DNA of 64,000 nt, from assembly GCA_900708905.1 (NCBI GenBank), contig CAADRB010000076.1, forward strand, positions 225,245 to 289,244, given 5' to 3'. A program made the position numbers and the translations under genes. The notes below the pieces were generated by a model. That model made no database searches and was not told the DNA's origin. It saw only the letters and a list, made by a program, of their open reading frames with translations. This document shows, piece by piece, positions 34,555 to 47,747 of the stretch. Positions within the stretch are counted from its first letter, which is position 1. The number at the start of each line of letters is the position of its first letter. The DNA comes from Hymenolepis diminuta (Eukaryota > Platyhelminthes > Cestoda > Cyclophyllidea > Hymenolepididae).

Positions 34555-35560
34555 AGATACTAGTATAACTGATGGGATGCCTATAAAGCGAAATACGGCA
34601 GCTTAGAAACAGCAACATTTCTAAGAATCGTCACATCTTTCTTTTGCAAAGTTAGAAAAGAGCTGAATGGAATTAAATCAGATGAGTTGGCTGCCACTAG
34701 CAAAAGAAAACAGCATTGTCAACGCTCTGCTGACTCACTAACATCACCCAAGTTTGTCAGAAGAGCATATGGCATGGCAAGATCGACAAAAATCTCTGGA
34801 AACCAATGCGACATCTTGGCAAAGATCTTCAAGTGTCGGAAGGAACAATAGGGAATGTTGCTCATCAAGACCTCGGTTGCAGATTTAATACATTCTCAGA
34901 CGAGGCCAGTTAATGTGGACAAAAACTCAAGGGAATCGTTCGATGCGTGCAAAATGACTCTTAAACAAATTGAAGCACCAAGAAGAACAAGAGCGTCTTT
35001 GGTTTTTCTCCGACGAAAACAACTTCCACAAGGATGAAAAAGTTACTCCTAGAAATGATAGGTGGCCATGTACGGACGGACCTCACTGAAGTTCCAATTG
35101 TTATACATACCCATGAACTCTCCAGCAATAGTGATGATTTTCGGTGTTGTAAAGAACAGTTAAGGGCATATCGCGACTCCTCAACTTTTTCCATAGGGTC
35201 TTAGAGTCAATGCAGATGCAGACGCCTGTGTGGGGACTTCAAACCATTGTCGTTAAGCTGCCTTGGATAGACAGGGTAGCCAATGGAGGAAGAACCTATA
35301 TCTTCCAACAAGATTTGGCTCCATCCCATAAAACTGGATGGATGGATTTTAATCCTTTTCACCATTACGTATGGGGTGGGGTGGGAGACGGTTGCAAAGG
35401 AAGTTAATAAGCATCTCCATAACACCACTCTCTGATTGAAGCAATAGCCCGAACAATGGAGAACATGAATGAAGACCACTTAATCAAAGCTCGCATTCGC
35501 TTTCGGACTCGAATTGTGTCGGTAATAGAGGCCGAAGGGGAATACATAGAATTAAACCTA
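34555..35560 (+). mobile_element. Degenerate mariner-family (Tc1/mariner) transposase relic
   Basis: Translated pieces in shifting frames match a mariner-type transposase in order. RKEL and SKRKQHCQRS come at 34650-34720. A helix-turn-helix segment (GKDLQVSEGTIGNVAHQDL) comes at about 34817-34873. WFFSDENNF, with the first catalytic Asp, starts near 34999; FQQDLAPSH, with the second Asp, lies near 35300. DFNPFHHYVWG, around the third acidic residue, follows near 35345 after an internal deletion that removes most of the spacing. Traces of the C-terminal part (NKHLHNT, IEAEGE) run to about 35555. Several frameshifts and in-frame stops make it non-functional. I did not identify the terminal inverted repeats, so the ends are approximate. 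Confidence 0.78.
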
Positions 35561-38500
35561 CGTTAAAGTTATTTTTTTGTGTTACAGGAAATTGTAAGTT
35601 TAAACCGTTAATAGTTTCATTTTCTGTTTTTCTAAACGTGCTTAACGTGTCCTCAGACGCCTTAGGCACACTATATATATGCGATGTAGAATCATGGACT
35701 CTATATAAAAAAGTGACTTTGACGTCTATTTAGGAAAAAATTTTCTATTTTTGTATTAAGCAGATGGATGGTAGCATTGAGCCATCCTGACGAGAAGGTC
35801 TAGACAGGTTTATTCGATGTGTTTGGCCATTAGCTCACTAAGTTTGCACCGGTGAGCACCGAACCAGTGAGATCTGACATTGTAATCGAGGTCATTAAAA
35901 GGCTTCGCCACCGGTACACAACACCAGGTGATGCAGACTTGTTGAATTTATCGCAGAAAGCACACACCATCCCTGCCCTGTTCTAACTCATAATTTATTT
36001 ATATATTCTCTTTACCGACTAGGCAAAGGACGTCTAGGCTGTTAGTTTCAATCTGTAGGTGAAAGAAAATAAACTTTAATACAGCTGATAAAATCTGCTA
36101 CTTACTGGCAAATAGAAGGAAAACTACCTAACAGCAATGGTGGTAGTAACTATTTAATAATCTTTTACTCGGCCAAAGGGCACATAAACAAGGTTACATT
36201 TCACTGACGCAGATGGATGGTAGTATTAGCCTTTATGTTTAATACTGATTAACCATATTGAATAACAAAGTGAAGGGCGTATCTCAGAGAGGTTCTAAGG
36301 TATCTTCCGTTAACAACATTGAAAATGTATTTTCTTTCATTGAATTTGGAATTATTATTCATATATTCTTTTACTAATAGTTTTTTCGCTAATGATCAAA
36401 ATTTCGATCCTAATTTATGTGTTCATCACAGAATAAATGTGCTTTTCCTCCAAATCTAAGTGGTTGATTTTGCGTTGCCCGTTGTTGGCTTAATGGGAAA
36501 AAAAGGAAATTGAAATATTTCGTCGAAAGAGTGTGGTATTGAAGTTCAAACTAGCTTCCTAATTCTATACTTATTCCGAGTGGAAATACTTAAATGTTAA
36601 ATGAACCAAATTAGAAATCTTATCCCTTGATACGAAAAGTGAAGATCACATTATGCTGAAAATGTATATGTTGTAAGCGTTTTAAGACTTAATATGAACT
36701 ATGTGTATAAAATTTTACTAAATGGTTACAAACTCTGCTAAATCTTAGAACGCACCGTGGATTTAAAAATAGGATACTTCATAATGATATTTCAATATTC
36801 CCTGTTAAGTTTAACACGTCTTTATGAGTCTCAACTTTATCCGCTTATGACTGTAAAAATCACATTCGCACGAAGAACCATCAAATTAAATTAACCGAGC
36901 AACGATCTCTGAATATTGCAAGCATGAACTCATCCTGAGACCCAGGATTCAACTCATGAAAGTGAACTTGAGAACATTCGGACATTGTAAAGCAAATGAT
37001 ACCCCCAACGGGAAAGTAAACAACGCAATTATTCCAGAATTCATATCTAGAACTGGAATTCCCAACCCCGTTTCATCACTTACCTGATTATTTTATTATT
37101 TCGCGTGCTCAGATGCTACTCCATGATCAGAATTTACAAAAGTTTGCTTTGTTTTGAAACTGTAATTAATACTGTTAACGAGTTCAAAAAAGACTCCCAT
37201 CGAATTCGGTTAGTAATGATTACCGGCATGTAATCATTGCTCATGATATAAAATATAATTCAAAATCTTTTTTTCCGTTGAGCATCAACGATAATATAAA
37301 GCGAATAATTTACATTAAGACTCAATTATTAATAAAAATAAATAATTAGAAATTCTTTAATCGGCAAAATTAAAAAATCAATTTAAAAAAAGAACTATAG
37401 ATCTGAAATCCATGGACCGTAATCTGCAACATTTCTGCTCTAACTCTAGCCAACAAACCCCAGAAACATCTACGAAAATAGCAAACAGAAAAGAGAAGAC
37501 AACTGAGGGAATCCCAGAAATCTTTATTTAAAACAGGTGTCCAAAATTAGCGCCTAAAGATGAAATGGATACCGTTAGCATCAAGATTCAAATTCATTCA
37601 CATAAGCACTAATATGGATTTCGGGTAGAGGGAAGAAAAACATAAAATGAGATGTTATCTTTGTCACGGCGGAATATTTAAGAATTTTCTCCCTGACACT
37701 TTCAAAATTAAACCGATTTATTATATCACGTGTTGAGTTTAAGTTTCCGCCAAACGAATACCGTTCATTTGGATAGGAAGGGATTGTCTGGATAAATGAG
37801 ATTGTCCTTGGGACATTGACTTCATAAACACAAGCTAAAATATCACCTGTTTACATGGACCTTAGTAAAGGTCAACTGCCTGCAGATAATATTTTAATGT
37901 TCACTTATTAAATGTCGCCAGATAGTACAAGCGTTACATTAACTTTTATCGTCTCAGCAATAGCAGCAGACGGTGAGAGAGGATAGGAGTGGGGGATTAA
38001 AATGGAAATTTTAACATTAAATTCAGAAAATGAAAGCAAATTCCAAGCCCATTAAATGAGACTCTCTGATAAAAAGCTCCGATTTCATGAACAAAGTTCT
38101 ACATTCACTCGTATTTACATTGTTATTTTTCATAGAGTAGCTCTTCTCTTTTGGACATCAGAAGAAATAATGTATTTTGGGAGTACAGCTAGTACGAATA
38201 GAAATTTACATCTCAAATATTAGCAGCATTTTAATTTTAACTGTTGCAGACAAACACGATGACCCTACGTCACCGGAATTTTATTATGGAAACAGAGTGC
38301 ATTCCTACATCATTTCCAATCGTTATACTCTGACGGTTTCACCCCTAAAATGTTCAAATTAAACTCCAATAAAATTGAATGGGTTGGGAGAAAAGTTTAA
38401 AATCACCGTTTTACTAAGTCCGGTGCGTTCAAATCATTCAAAAATGAACGTCTTCAAGAGCTGGACATTTGAAACTAGCTCGCCCTCTCCTGCTCTTCCG

Positions 38501-41348
38501 GTTTTAAACTCATTATCTAATTGCTCAAGTTTTATTTACAAAGTAAATTTAAATCGGTTTAATTAAATCTACCTTAGTCGCTCTTTCCTGTGAAACATTG
38601 ATTTTCTATGTATTTTTTATACCACTTTTAGTAACTTTTGCAAGTAATAAATATCTCGACGAACGTTTCTCTTAATTACCTTGTTGTTGGTAATTATCGG
38701 CAATTGGCGAATATCTCCCAATAGTTTTGTAATAAATTCTAAGAGCCAATGCTTATATTCGTCATTAGCATAATAATCACCGGAAATTATTTCCTCCTAT
38801 TTTTCAAACACAATTGCGAATTTGTTTAAATGCAAGTCGGGCGTTTTTTTGGCGCCAAGCCCCGGTATTAAATAATCGAAAATTCTTTCATGTGTTTAAC
38901 GAGTTTGAAACACGTGTCGCAAACCCGGCGACATGTTTTGTTAATAAGAACTTGGATAAAAAAGTATTTTAAAGCAAATGCAGATGGTGAATTTTTCGGA
39001 AATTATAATTACCATATTTAGAACTTCAAAATGATGTAAAACTCCTTCCAACATATTACAGCATTTCGCCGCTTAATAACACAACTAAGTCGAAACGCAT
39101 AACAACTTTTCCAATTTTGTGATGGAAAATAAGGAAACCATTAAGACACAACCGCCTTAGATTTCAATGTAATAGTTGATAACACCATCAAACGATTGCG
39201 AGATTTGAAATGCAGATAAGTACTGCAAAGACAAGGCAAGAATTGATTTACTCACCATTTTTAAATTTATTTAATTAAATTATTTGAACAAAGGCATGTA
39301 CGACTTCAATACACCATTTGTAGTTGGTACATTGAAGGAGAAGTGAAATTATTAGATTTCTGCCTTGAAACTATAATGCTGACACAACTTCACTGATGGA
39401 TTGTGCTTCTTTGTCTCCATCGATTTGAGGTTTTTTGAGAGGGTTTCTTCGGTTGGAGCTTGGATTTGTAAAGCGATTGAGTGAAAAGTGAAATTGCTAT
39501 TCTCCAGATCTAAAGTTTGCTTCGCGTATGTATATATACGCGGTTAATACAGATACATATTTAGCGGTTTGTATAGATCTGACAGTTAATGGAAACCCAT
39601 ATTCATCAGTTTATTTTACTTGAATTAAGAGTGCATCGTTTTTAAATTCAAAATAGACTTGAATCGATTCTAATTTAATAGTAATCCGCTCTGGGGGAAA
39701 AAGATTTATCTTAATGATCGAAGTTAGTATGTAAGTCCTGTCAAAAATAACATAATTGACAAAAAACCTCTATAACAGGTACAAAGTTGCACAATGATTT
39801 GTTAATGTACAAGAATTCTAGGGGCGTTAGACGTGGGAACGAGTGGTTGCAAGTTCTGGGAGCATAAAATGCATTGTTTAACCATGCAGTTCTCTTTCTT
39901 ACTGGCATCATCCTTGTAAGAAAACAATTGCACTTTGATTGTTCTATCTCACCTGCCGATTTCTTTACTGTCTTTAAACTCCTTACATTTAAGTTTCTGA
40001 ATTGTAAAAGTAAAGTTCGTTTTCGAATATAATTATAATAAACATGGCGTGACCGATTGTAGATGCTTTGTTGATAAGACCCAACTCTTTTCCTTTTCAA
40101 AATTCTAAATCGTCATGCTTTTTACCCCTAAATACGCAATGGAATTTCCCACTGACTTTAACCATTCAAATAAAGTTTGTCAACTCTGTATCTATAATCC
40201 GCCCCAGCAATACTCTCAGCCCTTCTCTCCAACTCCTACTGATGAATCCCTACAGTCAGTAACTCCTTCCTATATGCAATTCTTGCTATCAAATTCTATC
40301 TCCAATAGCAATCTTCTTTTGTATCTCTCTCTCCCTCATATACATATATGACCCTGGTTTTATCATGCTGCAGCTTTGTCAACGGCGCGCATAATAAAAA
40401 GCCACCAACATAACCTTCACAACAAAATTATCAGGTAATATGAACCGGCCACTGTATACCACGGCGTCAGTTACCGATTAACCTAATAATCGGTGGGCTG
40501 CAGATACACATGGCTCTAAATCGTCCATCTAACTTCATCCTAAAAACGTTGTCTTTGTGTTTTCGCATTAATTCCTTCCATAAAACCTTCAGCATCAGTG
40601 AATTACGACACACGTATGAGACGGTTTTACAATAAAACCAAAAAGTAATAAAGCATAATTTAGAGGGCTCACTCTCTACCTCTGACTCGGCATGTTGTAA
40701 AAATGTTGATTCAATGTACTACAAATGTTAGCAGTTGTTCTTAACTGTTTTGGAAATTCAAAGAGATTATTTTCAAAGAATTTCAAGAGGGTGACTTTTC
40801 ATGACTTTCATCAGTGGTTGATCCAAATTTTGGGTCTCCAAACATCTATTAGTGTATGAAAATCATTGATTAAAGCAAATATTCATGTTATTTTAATTTA
40901 GAAATCAAAATCCTATTTGGTTTTTAAATAACACGGTAAGAAATTCCGAAAATATATTATCAAACTTTGTGTTTGCTCCACTAAAATAGTTAAAATTGTC
41001 ACCAGAATCAAAAAGACGAAATTCAGCTTATAACAGTTAAATGCTTGGCAACTATGAATAAAGTTTGTGAAACATATCCATACAAATGTAGGTAAACGTT
41101 GATCCTCGCTTAAGAAAATCAAATTTTGGTTAACCTCTCTTCCAATCCCTCCGAAGAGTACAATTAATTAATCCGGACATAGTTTCTGAGGCACACTGAA
41201 GACGCGATGAACAAAGAGAAAGGAATCACATCTTTAAAAAATAGAAAGCGGCATATCTCACTGTCCCTCAATTTGAGAAGATTGATTGTAAAAGTTATGT
41301 GACTGTGGAGTTCACAATGCTCACAGGCTGATTGAATCTCGTGCGCTA
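35561..41348. other. Intergenic, no gene seen
   Basis: AT-rich. A 20-nt string around GCAGATGGATGGTAG occurs at about 35760 and again at about 36210. A perfect 8-bp stem (ACCGATTA/TAATCGGT) lies at about 40474-40495. Open frames at 38177-38566 and 39741-40351 show no domain. Confidence 0.5.
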
Positions 41349-41690
41349 GAACAGTCTGGAAAGTGCGGTATGTAACCGGTCGTGTAGAGAACAAGCGCGA
41401 ACGTGTGAGCATAGGCCTCCTCAGCCAATCAGCAATCAAGATCCCTGCTGCCTAGTGTGGTTTTGTATTTAATGACTAAGCTTTTGACAACCACTCACAC
41501 ACACGGAGAGTTGAGCAATAAACTCTCTCAACTCAACACATTGCTTGTTCTTACTACTTCAGGCTTGGTCTAGCTGATTTGGGAGTAAATCTATAATAGA
41601 GGACTTCGCTGGAGGCTATTTGTACTGCTTAGGAGGATTACTTAGGTGTAGCAAAAAGACTTATTGACGTAGCATCCACTACAGGTCTCT
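41349..41690 (+). mobile_element. LTR-like repeat, copy 2
   Basis: It is homologous to the minus strand of 5167-5486. It shows CAGCCAATCAG, TGTATTTAATGACTAAGC (TATA-like), GAGCAATAAACTCTCTC (poly(A)-like), TTGTTCTTACTACTT and then a segment resembling a leader with GTAGCATCCACTACAGG. No pol genes follow it directly. The minus-strand open frame across it (41164-41439) is a shadow. Confidence 0.65.
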
Positions 41691-42499
41691 CTCCCCAATT
41701 GGTACATTAATAGAAATAATAACCAATTACTTTCTCTGCCAAATGGACTGCATATAATTTTCAACATTTTAAAGGTTAAAGATATAATAAGAAAATTAAA
41801 ATTATTTATTTTTATAATATTATTTGCATTTTTTTTTCATATTGCTGATGATAATCGTTTATTTTTTTCAAATTTTATAACATGCTAAATTAGAGAGACA
41901 AAAGATTGAAAATTAAATTTTATCAGATACATTATCAAGTAAAGTAGGAGGAAATAAAAAAATAATTCCTGTTCTGGATAATTGCATTTTATTTCGTTTC
42001 GTGGCTTTCAATCGAATGATCTAATCAGTGGATTAAACTTCTTCATTCTGATTCGTTCTCACTTCTTAAAATTACTAATTACCAGTGACTGAGACGTAGT
42101 TTTTTATCTGATCCCAAAGTTTGCGGATCAAACATTCATCCATTCCAGCACTCTAAAAACTGATCGATATCGTATAATTCTTACGATTTTTCCATCGAAC
42201 ATAGTAAAAGTGCAGTAATTTCACATTTTAATTGTGAAAAAGTGTCTAGACGTTCCAAAGAAGAGATAAAGGGAATTAGAAAATAAAATCGGAGTCTTAC
42301 TTCAAGTGAATTCTTGAATCATCAGCTTGCCCATATTCTAGTTAATGTCCAAAATTTAAATTTCGAGCTTTGATCCCTAGGTACTTGAGGAATTGTTCAT
42401 GTCTTCAGCGTTCTGACCATATTGTTCAGTCGATTAAAATATGTAATCAATCATGCAGTCTCAATACACCTATAGTATCCGGACACTTTAACTCATGGG
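41691..42499. other. Intergenic, no gene seen
   Basis: Plain AT-rich DNA between two LTR-like blocks. No motif or significant open frame. Confidence 0.5.
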
Positions 42500-42755
42500 T
42501 TTGTCTAGTCTCTCTATGTATTCTGCATCTACTTTTTCCCTAACTGCCAAAGGACAAAGTACGCAAAACCGGTCAAATGTCTCATCGTACCTCGTTTCGC
42601 CTGTTCCTTACAGTCTGGATTTTCCCAGCTCAATACTCGATGCCTTCCTCCGTCTCTTCCTCTCTCCTTTCCTCTCTCATTCATTTTCAATTGTCCAAAA
42701 CATATTTCTCCAACTCATTTCTTGGTTTTCTCATTCGGTATAGACTGTTAGCCTC
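42500..42755 (+). mobile_element. LTR-like fragment, polypyrimidine family, copy C
   Basis: It shares GCCTGTTCCTTACAGTCTGG with 22876 and has the CT-rich tract followed by TTCAATTGTCC and GACTGTTAGC, in the order seen in copies A and B. Open frames through it come from the CT-rich composition. Confidence 0.4.
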
Positions 42756-43540
42756 GTGTAGATCATTAGGTGAAATCTGATCCAACTTGGTTTGGTCAGT
42801 TAAGGAATTCGAGCTAATTTACCCCAATCTATTCAAATAGCCAGAACGCTTAGCTGAAGCAAGATAGATTGCATTCCTAGAATTCTTTTTTGATTTCTCG
42901 AGTTACCCGTAAATAGACCTACAAATCAGTAGTATCTTTTCAAATCTCCTATGGCGACGTCTTAGAAAGTATTAGTGAATCCGCTTCCTCCATATGGGAT
43001 CAAAACCGTAAATGAGTTGAAAGGGAGCTTTATGGAATCGTTGAGGTTCGATTACTTTTTCCGGCTAACTAAATTCAATTAGCTCCCTCTATGCGAATCG
43101 GTGACATTTTTGCATATTTTCATAAACTGAATTTTTTTCAAATTATGGAAGGTATTTTGGAATATTTCCTTGCCGCAATCTTAGCTACTCAAATTCAATG
43201 CTCACATTGTTCAAATTTTAAATTTATCACACATTATTTACTCGATCTACATCTGCCATAAGATTATCATGCAAGGTCAACCATTCTTCCAAGTTAGAGG
43301 CTTTGGCTTTAAGTTCATTCGGTTTACATGAAGTGCTTGAAATGGTCGATATCTATGGTGAATACGACCAACGAAATGTGAGTTTCACTATCAGAGATTC
43401 TCCAGATTGTCTTCGCTCAATGAGTTACTAAGAAACATTTGGTGCTGATTAATTCATGTAAATCAGCCGTATTTGAAGAATGTTGAAAACTTCCTTCATC
43501 TTCTATTTAATGACAAATAAATTAGGTCTCATTTACTACT
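42756..43540. other. Intergenic, no gene seen
   Basis: No domain or repeat recognised. It ends at the left repeat of the LTR-flanked relic. Confidence 0.5.
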
Positions 43541-43715
43541 TATTGGATAATAATGAAAAATTTTTTCCAAGAAAAATTAAATGAACAATTTATTCTTAAT
43601 CATTCAAAAATTTGCATATTTGTTTAAATGCTCTAAATTGCAGGGTCGTTGCCCTGCAAAAGTTTGGAGTAGAGCCAACCGTTGAGGCAATCACGTGTTA
43701 TTATTGACTTCTGGG
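43541..43715 (+). repeat. Left direct repeat (LTR-like) of the integrase-bearing relic
   Basis: It begins TATTGGATAA and aligns along about 175 bp with 45183-45359 at roughly 80% by eye. It shares CTAAATTGCAGGGTCGTTGC, CAATCACGTGTT and GACTTCTGGG. Confidence 0.7.
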
Positions 43716-45182
43716 TTTTGCTCAATATAAGTTTGGGAGACTAATAAGTTTATACCGAGTGGCGAGCACATATTATTTACGATCTCTGACGATTTTGTTA
43801 TGCCAAAAGCGAAAAAGTACTCGGTTTCTCAATGGAAAGTGTTTTATTCCATTCTTTACAAAAAGTTTAACAGCTTATCCACAGAAATAAAGGCTATTTC
43901 CGTAAAATTTGAGGCTAGAATGTCTGTTGACGCTTCTAATACATCTACTATAATCGTGTTTCTAAGTTCTTCTAAAAATTTCTACTCAATCTCCGCTTGT
44001 AACAGTCTCTCCTAAGGAGTTTCCATCTATAACTCTTATTTTAGGCGGCCATTGACGACATTAATTTGCACCAATCTGTCAGAGGTAATGTAAATGTAAC
44101 AAAACATACGCACTCCATGGAATCATTATGCCTTATGTCGTTCCAGCACAACTTGTCTCCGAGCCTACCATGTCCAAGCAACAATCTATCCCGAAATCCT
44201 GTCTGTCTGATCACCAGACAAATTCAATAGGGCGCCTAAATGGATATAAAGAAGTTTGTTGTAATCTAGCCTCCTGTATAATTCATGAATTCTCCACTAT
44301 GAGCAATTCTCCAAAATGTCTTGGTCTGTGTAATCACATTCCTCCCAAACCTATGCTCGCTTATCAGCCTAAGCTGTTGGCACCGGTGGCTGATAAATGC
44401 AAAAACCGAAGAAATCGATCTTGCCAAACCCCTTTTTTCTCACAAATGCAGCAGTGTCAAAGGTGGTTGCAAAAACTACTGGCGAAGCTGCGCTTTCTTA
44501 TTATCAAGATCTGATACGCACCCAAACTGACGTTCCTTGGTCTCACATTGATCTCAGTCTTGCTGAGCCTATTCGAGGAATTTTCTATCCAATTCTGTTT
44601 GGTTCAAATTCAAACTGGTCTGAGGTTATAGCCATTAAGTCTATCACAATCGGTACCGTCGTTGGCATCCTCTGTTAGATATTCGCCAATCATGGCGTAC
44701 CAAAAGTTGTTGTGTCTAGGAATGTTACCAGTTCACTTTTACTCAATTTGAGGACTTTTGTCGGTGTCTCAATATCTTCCCTTTAAACTCTCCGCCAAAT
44801 CCCAATAAGAGCTGGATAAACAACATGTTGAGAAGGAGAAAGGCAACTTCTTGTGTTTCTAGGAGGAAGAGAGTGGAAGAAATTATTAATCCTCTAGTGT
44901 TTAGGCAAAGGACGACGCCTTATGTTAATATCCATATCTGGATGCGTTATCACAAACATCTCCGTTCTCAGTATGCAACCCTATTTTCCTGATCGGAAAA
45001 TCCTAATCCTAACGGAGATTTACCTGAATACATGTGACCCTCCTCCGCCTTGGAATCCCGAAACTCCGGAGATCCAACGCATCTTCAGCCTACCGTTATT
45101 CCAGACGCTTCAGATGACCTCGTAGAGGATTCAAAATGGAGCCAATGCCCAAGCGTATAGGCCAACAACTTTCGCCGGGAGG
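43716..45182 (+). pseudogene. Decayed Ty3/gypsy-type integrase fragment inside an LTR-flanked relic
   Basis: Around 44530-44740 the plus strand encodes, with a stop and frame change, an integrase core: WSHIDLSLAEPIRG with the first catalytic Asp, then NSNWSEVIAIKSIT, then after a stop IFANHGVPKVVVS. The second catalytic position, normally SDNG, reads SRNV, so it is dead. Gag, protease, reverse transcriptase and RNase H are not recognisable, and the interior is only 1.5 kb against several kb in a complete element. A purine-rich run (CCGGGAGG) abuts the right repeat, as a polypurine tract would. Confidence 0.7.
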
Positions 45183-45359
45183 TGTTGGATAACAAAGATT
45201 AATTTTTATCCAACGAAACTTAAATCAACAATTTACTGTTAATTATTCATAAAATTTGCACATTTGTTAAAATGTGCTAAATTGCAGGGTCGTTGCCATG
45301 TATAATTTTTAGCAAAGCCTACCATTAAAGCAATCACGTGTTGTTACTGACTTCTGGGA
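45183..45359 (+). repeat. Right direct repeat (LTR-like) of the integrase-bearing relic
   Basis: It begins TGTTGGATAA directly after a purine-rich GGGAGG, the expected start of a 3' LTR, and matches 43541-43715. Homology stops after GACTTCTGGG in both copies. Confidence 0.7.
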
Positions 45360-47337
45360 TCCGTTACTATTACACTATAACAATATTAATGTTTTTTGGG
45401 GAATTCTAATTAATTATCAGAGGCAAATAATAAAGACCTTCCCACATTCATCTAGCAGAACTGATAAAAGAATTTTTAAAAAAATTTCCTGCTCAGAGGC
45501 CGCCTAAAAGAGATGGAGTTTTGATTGAAATTAGGATTTAATGAAAATGTCGGATTACCAGTACCAAAGTCGAGACAACTTACCTCTAACGGAATTTCGT
45601 TGATGAATCATTTATTGTAAAATTAATAATCCTATTTATTAAAATTTATAATTATCTAAAAGTTCTTTCATTATACTGAGGGTTTTACTAATAGGGTAGA
45701 TATAAAAAATGGAATGTATGTGTTTCACAACATGAATATATTGTAAAAAAATTCAATTTTATTGAAGAAAAATCTTGATATTTGAATCAATCTCACTGAA
45801 TATAGTATTTCTAGGTAATAAACTGATGAATCAGCATAGTTTTATTTTTGGTGACAACTTTAACACATAAATTTCAGTTTGGTTATTCGACGGGTAGTTA
45901 ACTGTAACCTGAGGAATGTGGATCACTAATCTCTCCTTCCCCCCTCCCCTCCCACCTCCTCGTGTGTGGTCTGGTGAAAAAATCGATTGACAATCACTTT
46001 AGGCACATGACAGTTTTGGCATGTCTCACATGTGTCAAACTTGTATTGAGTCAGATATTTCCCAAAGGCTCAAAAAAAGAACACTTTTAATCACCAAATT
46101 AAGGAGTCTTAAGTTATGGTAATAGGAGGATTCAATTCATTTGAGTTCATGTACTATGAAGTTGTCAATTAGAGTTCATATGATTTTACACTTCTACCTT
46201 TGAACCTTGATTTTCCAACTGACTGATACCCAATCTGCGGTTCATTTCCCCGTTACTGTTTTAACATACTTGCAAGTAGATACTATTTCAAGAAGACTGT
46301 TGAGACTTAATTTGGAAAAAAGTAAACCAACTTAATTCTAATAAGAAAGTTAAAAAAAGAATTATTGTTTTTTATTTAAAGAGCAAAATTTAATTAAAAT
46401 ATGTGTCCGCTTATTAAAAAGACTGTACACATCGTAATGTTTAGATATTCTGATGTACAATTACAGCTGAGAGGAAAAATTTTGGGAAAAGTTGAAGTAG
46501 ATTTGGTCCATGGGGTTCGGATTTTTGACTCTTCTCTTTTCAACTCGGAAAAATATTTGCTGCTGCTTTATCAAGATGCCTTTTGAAAAACCTTATGAAT
46601 GTCATTTATAGAACTTAAATCAGTCAGAAATTGAAGTCCTTGTTGATCGATGTGTTGGTAAAGCAGTGATCCTGTTGATAGTACAAAAGTATTGCTTTCT
46701 TTTTTCTCTTAGATTCACATACATTTGACATTTGGCATTTTTCCTCTGATTCCCTTAAGGTGAAGATTTACGGTTTTAGAGACGGGAAACAATGCTGTTG
46801 GCTATTCCAGCCAGGACAGCTCCATCAAATCGAAAAATTCCCTCAAATCTTGATCTATTTATCCTTGTCCCGATTTTCTTTGCATTTTGTTAGTGTCCGA
46901 CCACTCGAAAGAAAACGCAAAAAATTTCCACATCACTCCCTTTGAACATATTTAAATGGGTTTTTCTTACCGTTCCAGTTTAAATACTTCACATTCCTCT
47001 TACCACCTTATTTGCATTTCAATTTTTTAAGGTTCTGGATTGATGCTCAACCACTCGTTTTTATCAATGTTGCTATTTCCCATTTTCCTTTGAATATAAA
47101 ATGAATAAAAGATTGTATTATCTCTAAATTCTATTTGAAAAACAGGCGTTTGATGTTCATGGCGGATATACAGTTGAATTAGTAGAGAAAGGGAAATTTT
47201 CGAAGTTTACATTAATCATTTGTAACTGAATCTCTACTCAAGTATCTACTCACCAATCACTCCAAACTGAGATTCCATATTCATTTTTGTTTACTTATTA
47301 AAATTTCTGATTAAATTAGTCCTGTTTGTCGAAATGT
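45360..47337. other. Intergenic, no gene seen
   Basis: Open frames at 46401-46945 have no domain. A C-rich patch (CCCCCCTCCCCTCCC) lies near 45940-45955. Confidence 0.5.
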
Positions 47338-47747
47338 TAATCTAGCCAATCATAGTAGCATTAACTCATGCACATACACGTGTGCACCGGGTATGAACAG
47401 TTCGTGATAGGTTTGACTGGGCGAGTGTTTATTGGTCATGCGTGGTAATGAGACTGAATTCTGTTTGGTCACAGTTGTCCGTGCATAACACAACTGGGTG
47501 CGTGCGTACGCACACACTACTATTCGTAGACACGCATGTAGTACGGTGGGCCAGCCTGGACAAGGACACGCATTTTATACATACATACACACATACGCAT
47601 GCTGCACAGCTGCAGATGCGTTTTCCTTGTAATATCAGCTCACATAACGTCACGGACATATATCCTTTGAAGTGAACTCCCACTTGCCCATCCACGGAAC
47701 TCTCCCTGGATCTTATGCTTTCGCATCTTCCTTATTAGTGGATTGAT
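47338..47747 (+). promoter_or_regulatory. Putative promoter and leader of the proline-rich adaptor gene
   Basis: A GC- and CA-rich island in AT-rich surroundings, with CGTGCGTACGCACACAC at about 47500 and a TATA-like TTTTATACAT at about 47572. The sequence just before the first coding ATG ends TTCCTTATTAG (47728-47738), which could instead be a cis- or trans-splice acceptor. An in-frame TAG sits at 47736-47738, so coding cannot extend upstream without a splice. Confidence 0.4.

Noticed and set aside
40474..40495. Perfect 8-bp hairpin ACCGATTA/TAATCGGT
   Set aside because: Isolated, short, and expected by chance in tens of kilobases of AT-rich DNA.
44128..44514. 128-codon frame as an independent gene
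   Set aside because: It lies inside the LTR-flanked relic and overlaps, in another frame, the decayed integrase; it carries no motif of its own.
47429..47695. 88-codon minus-strand frame with many Cys and Val
   Set aside because: It mirrors the CA/GT-rich promoter-like island, is mirrored by another frame on the plus strand, and has no domain spacing.
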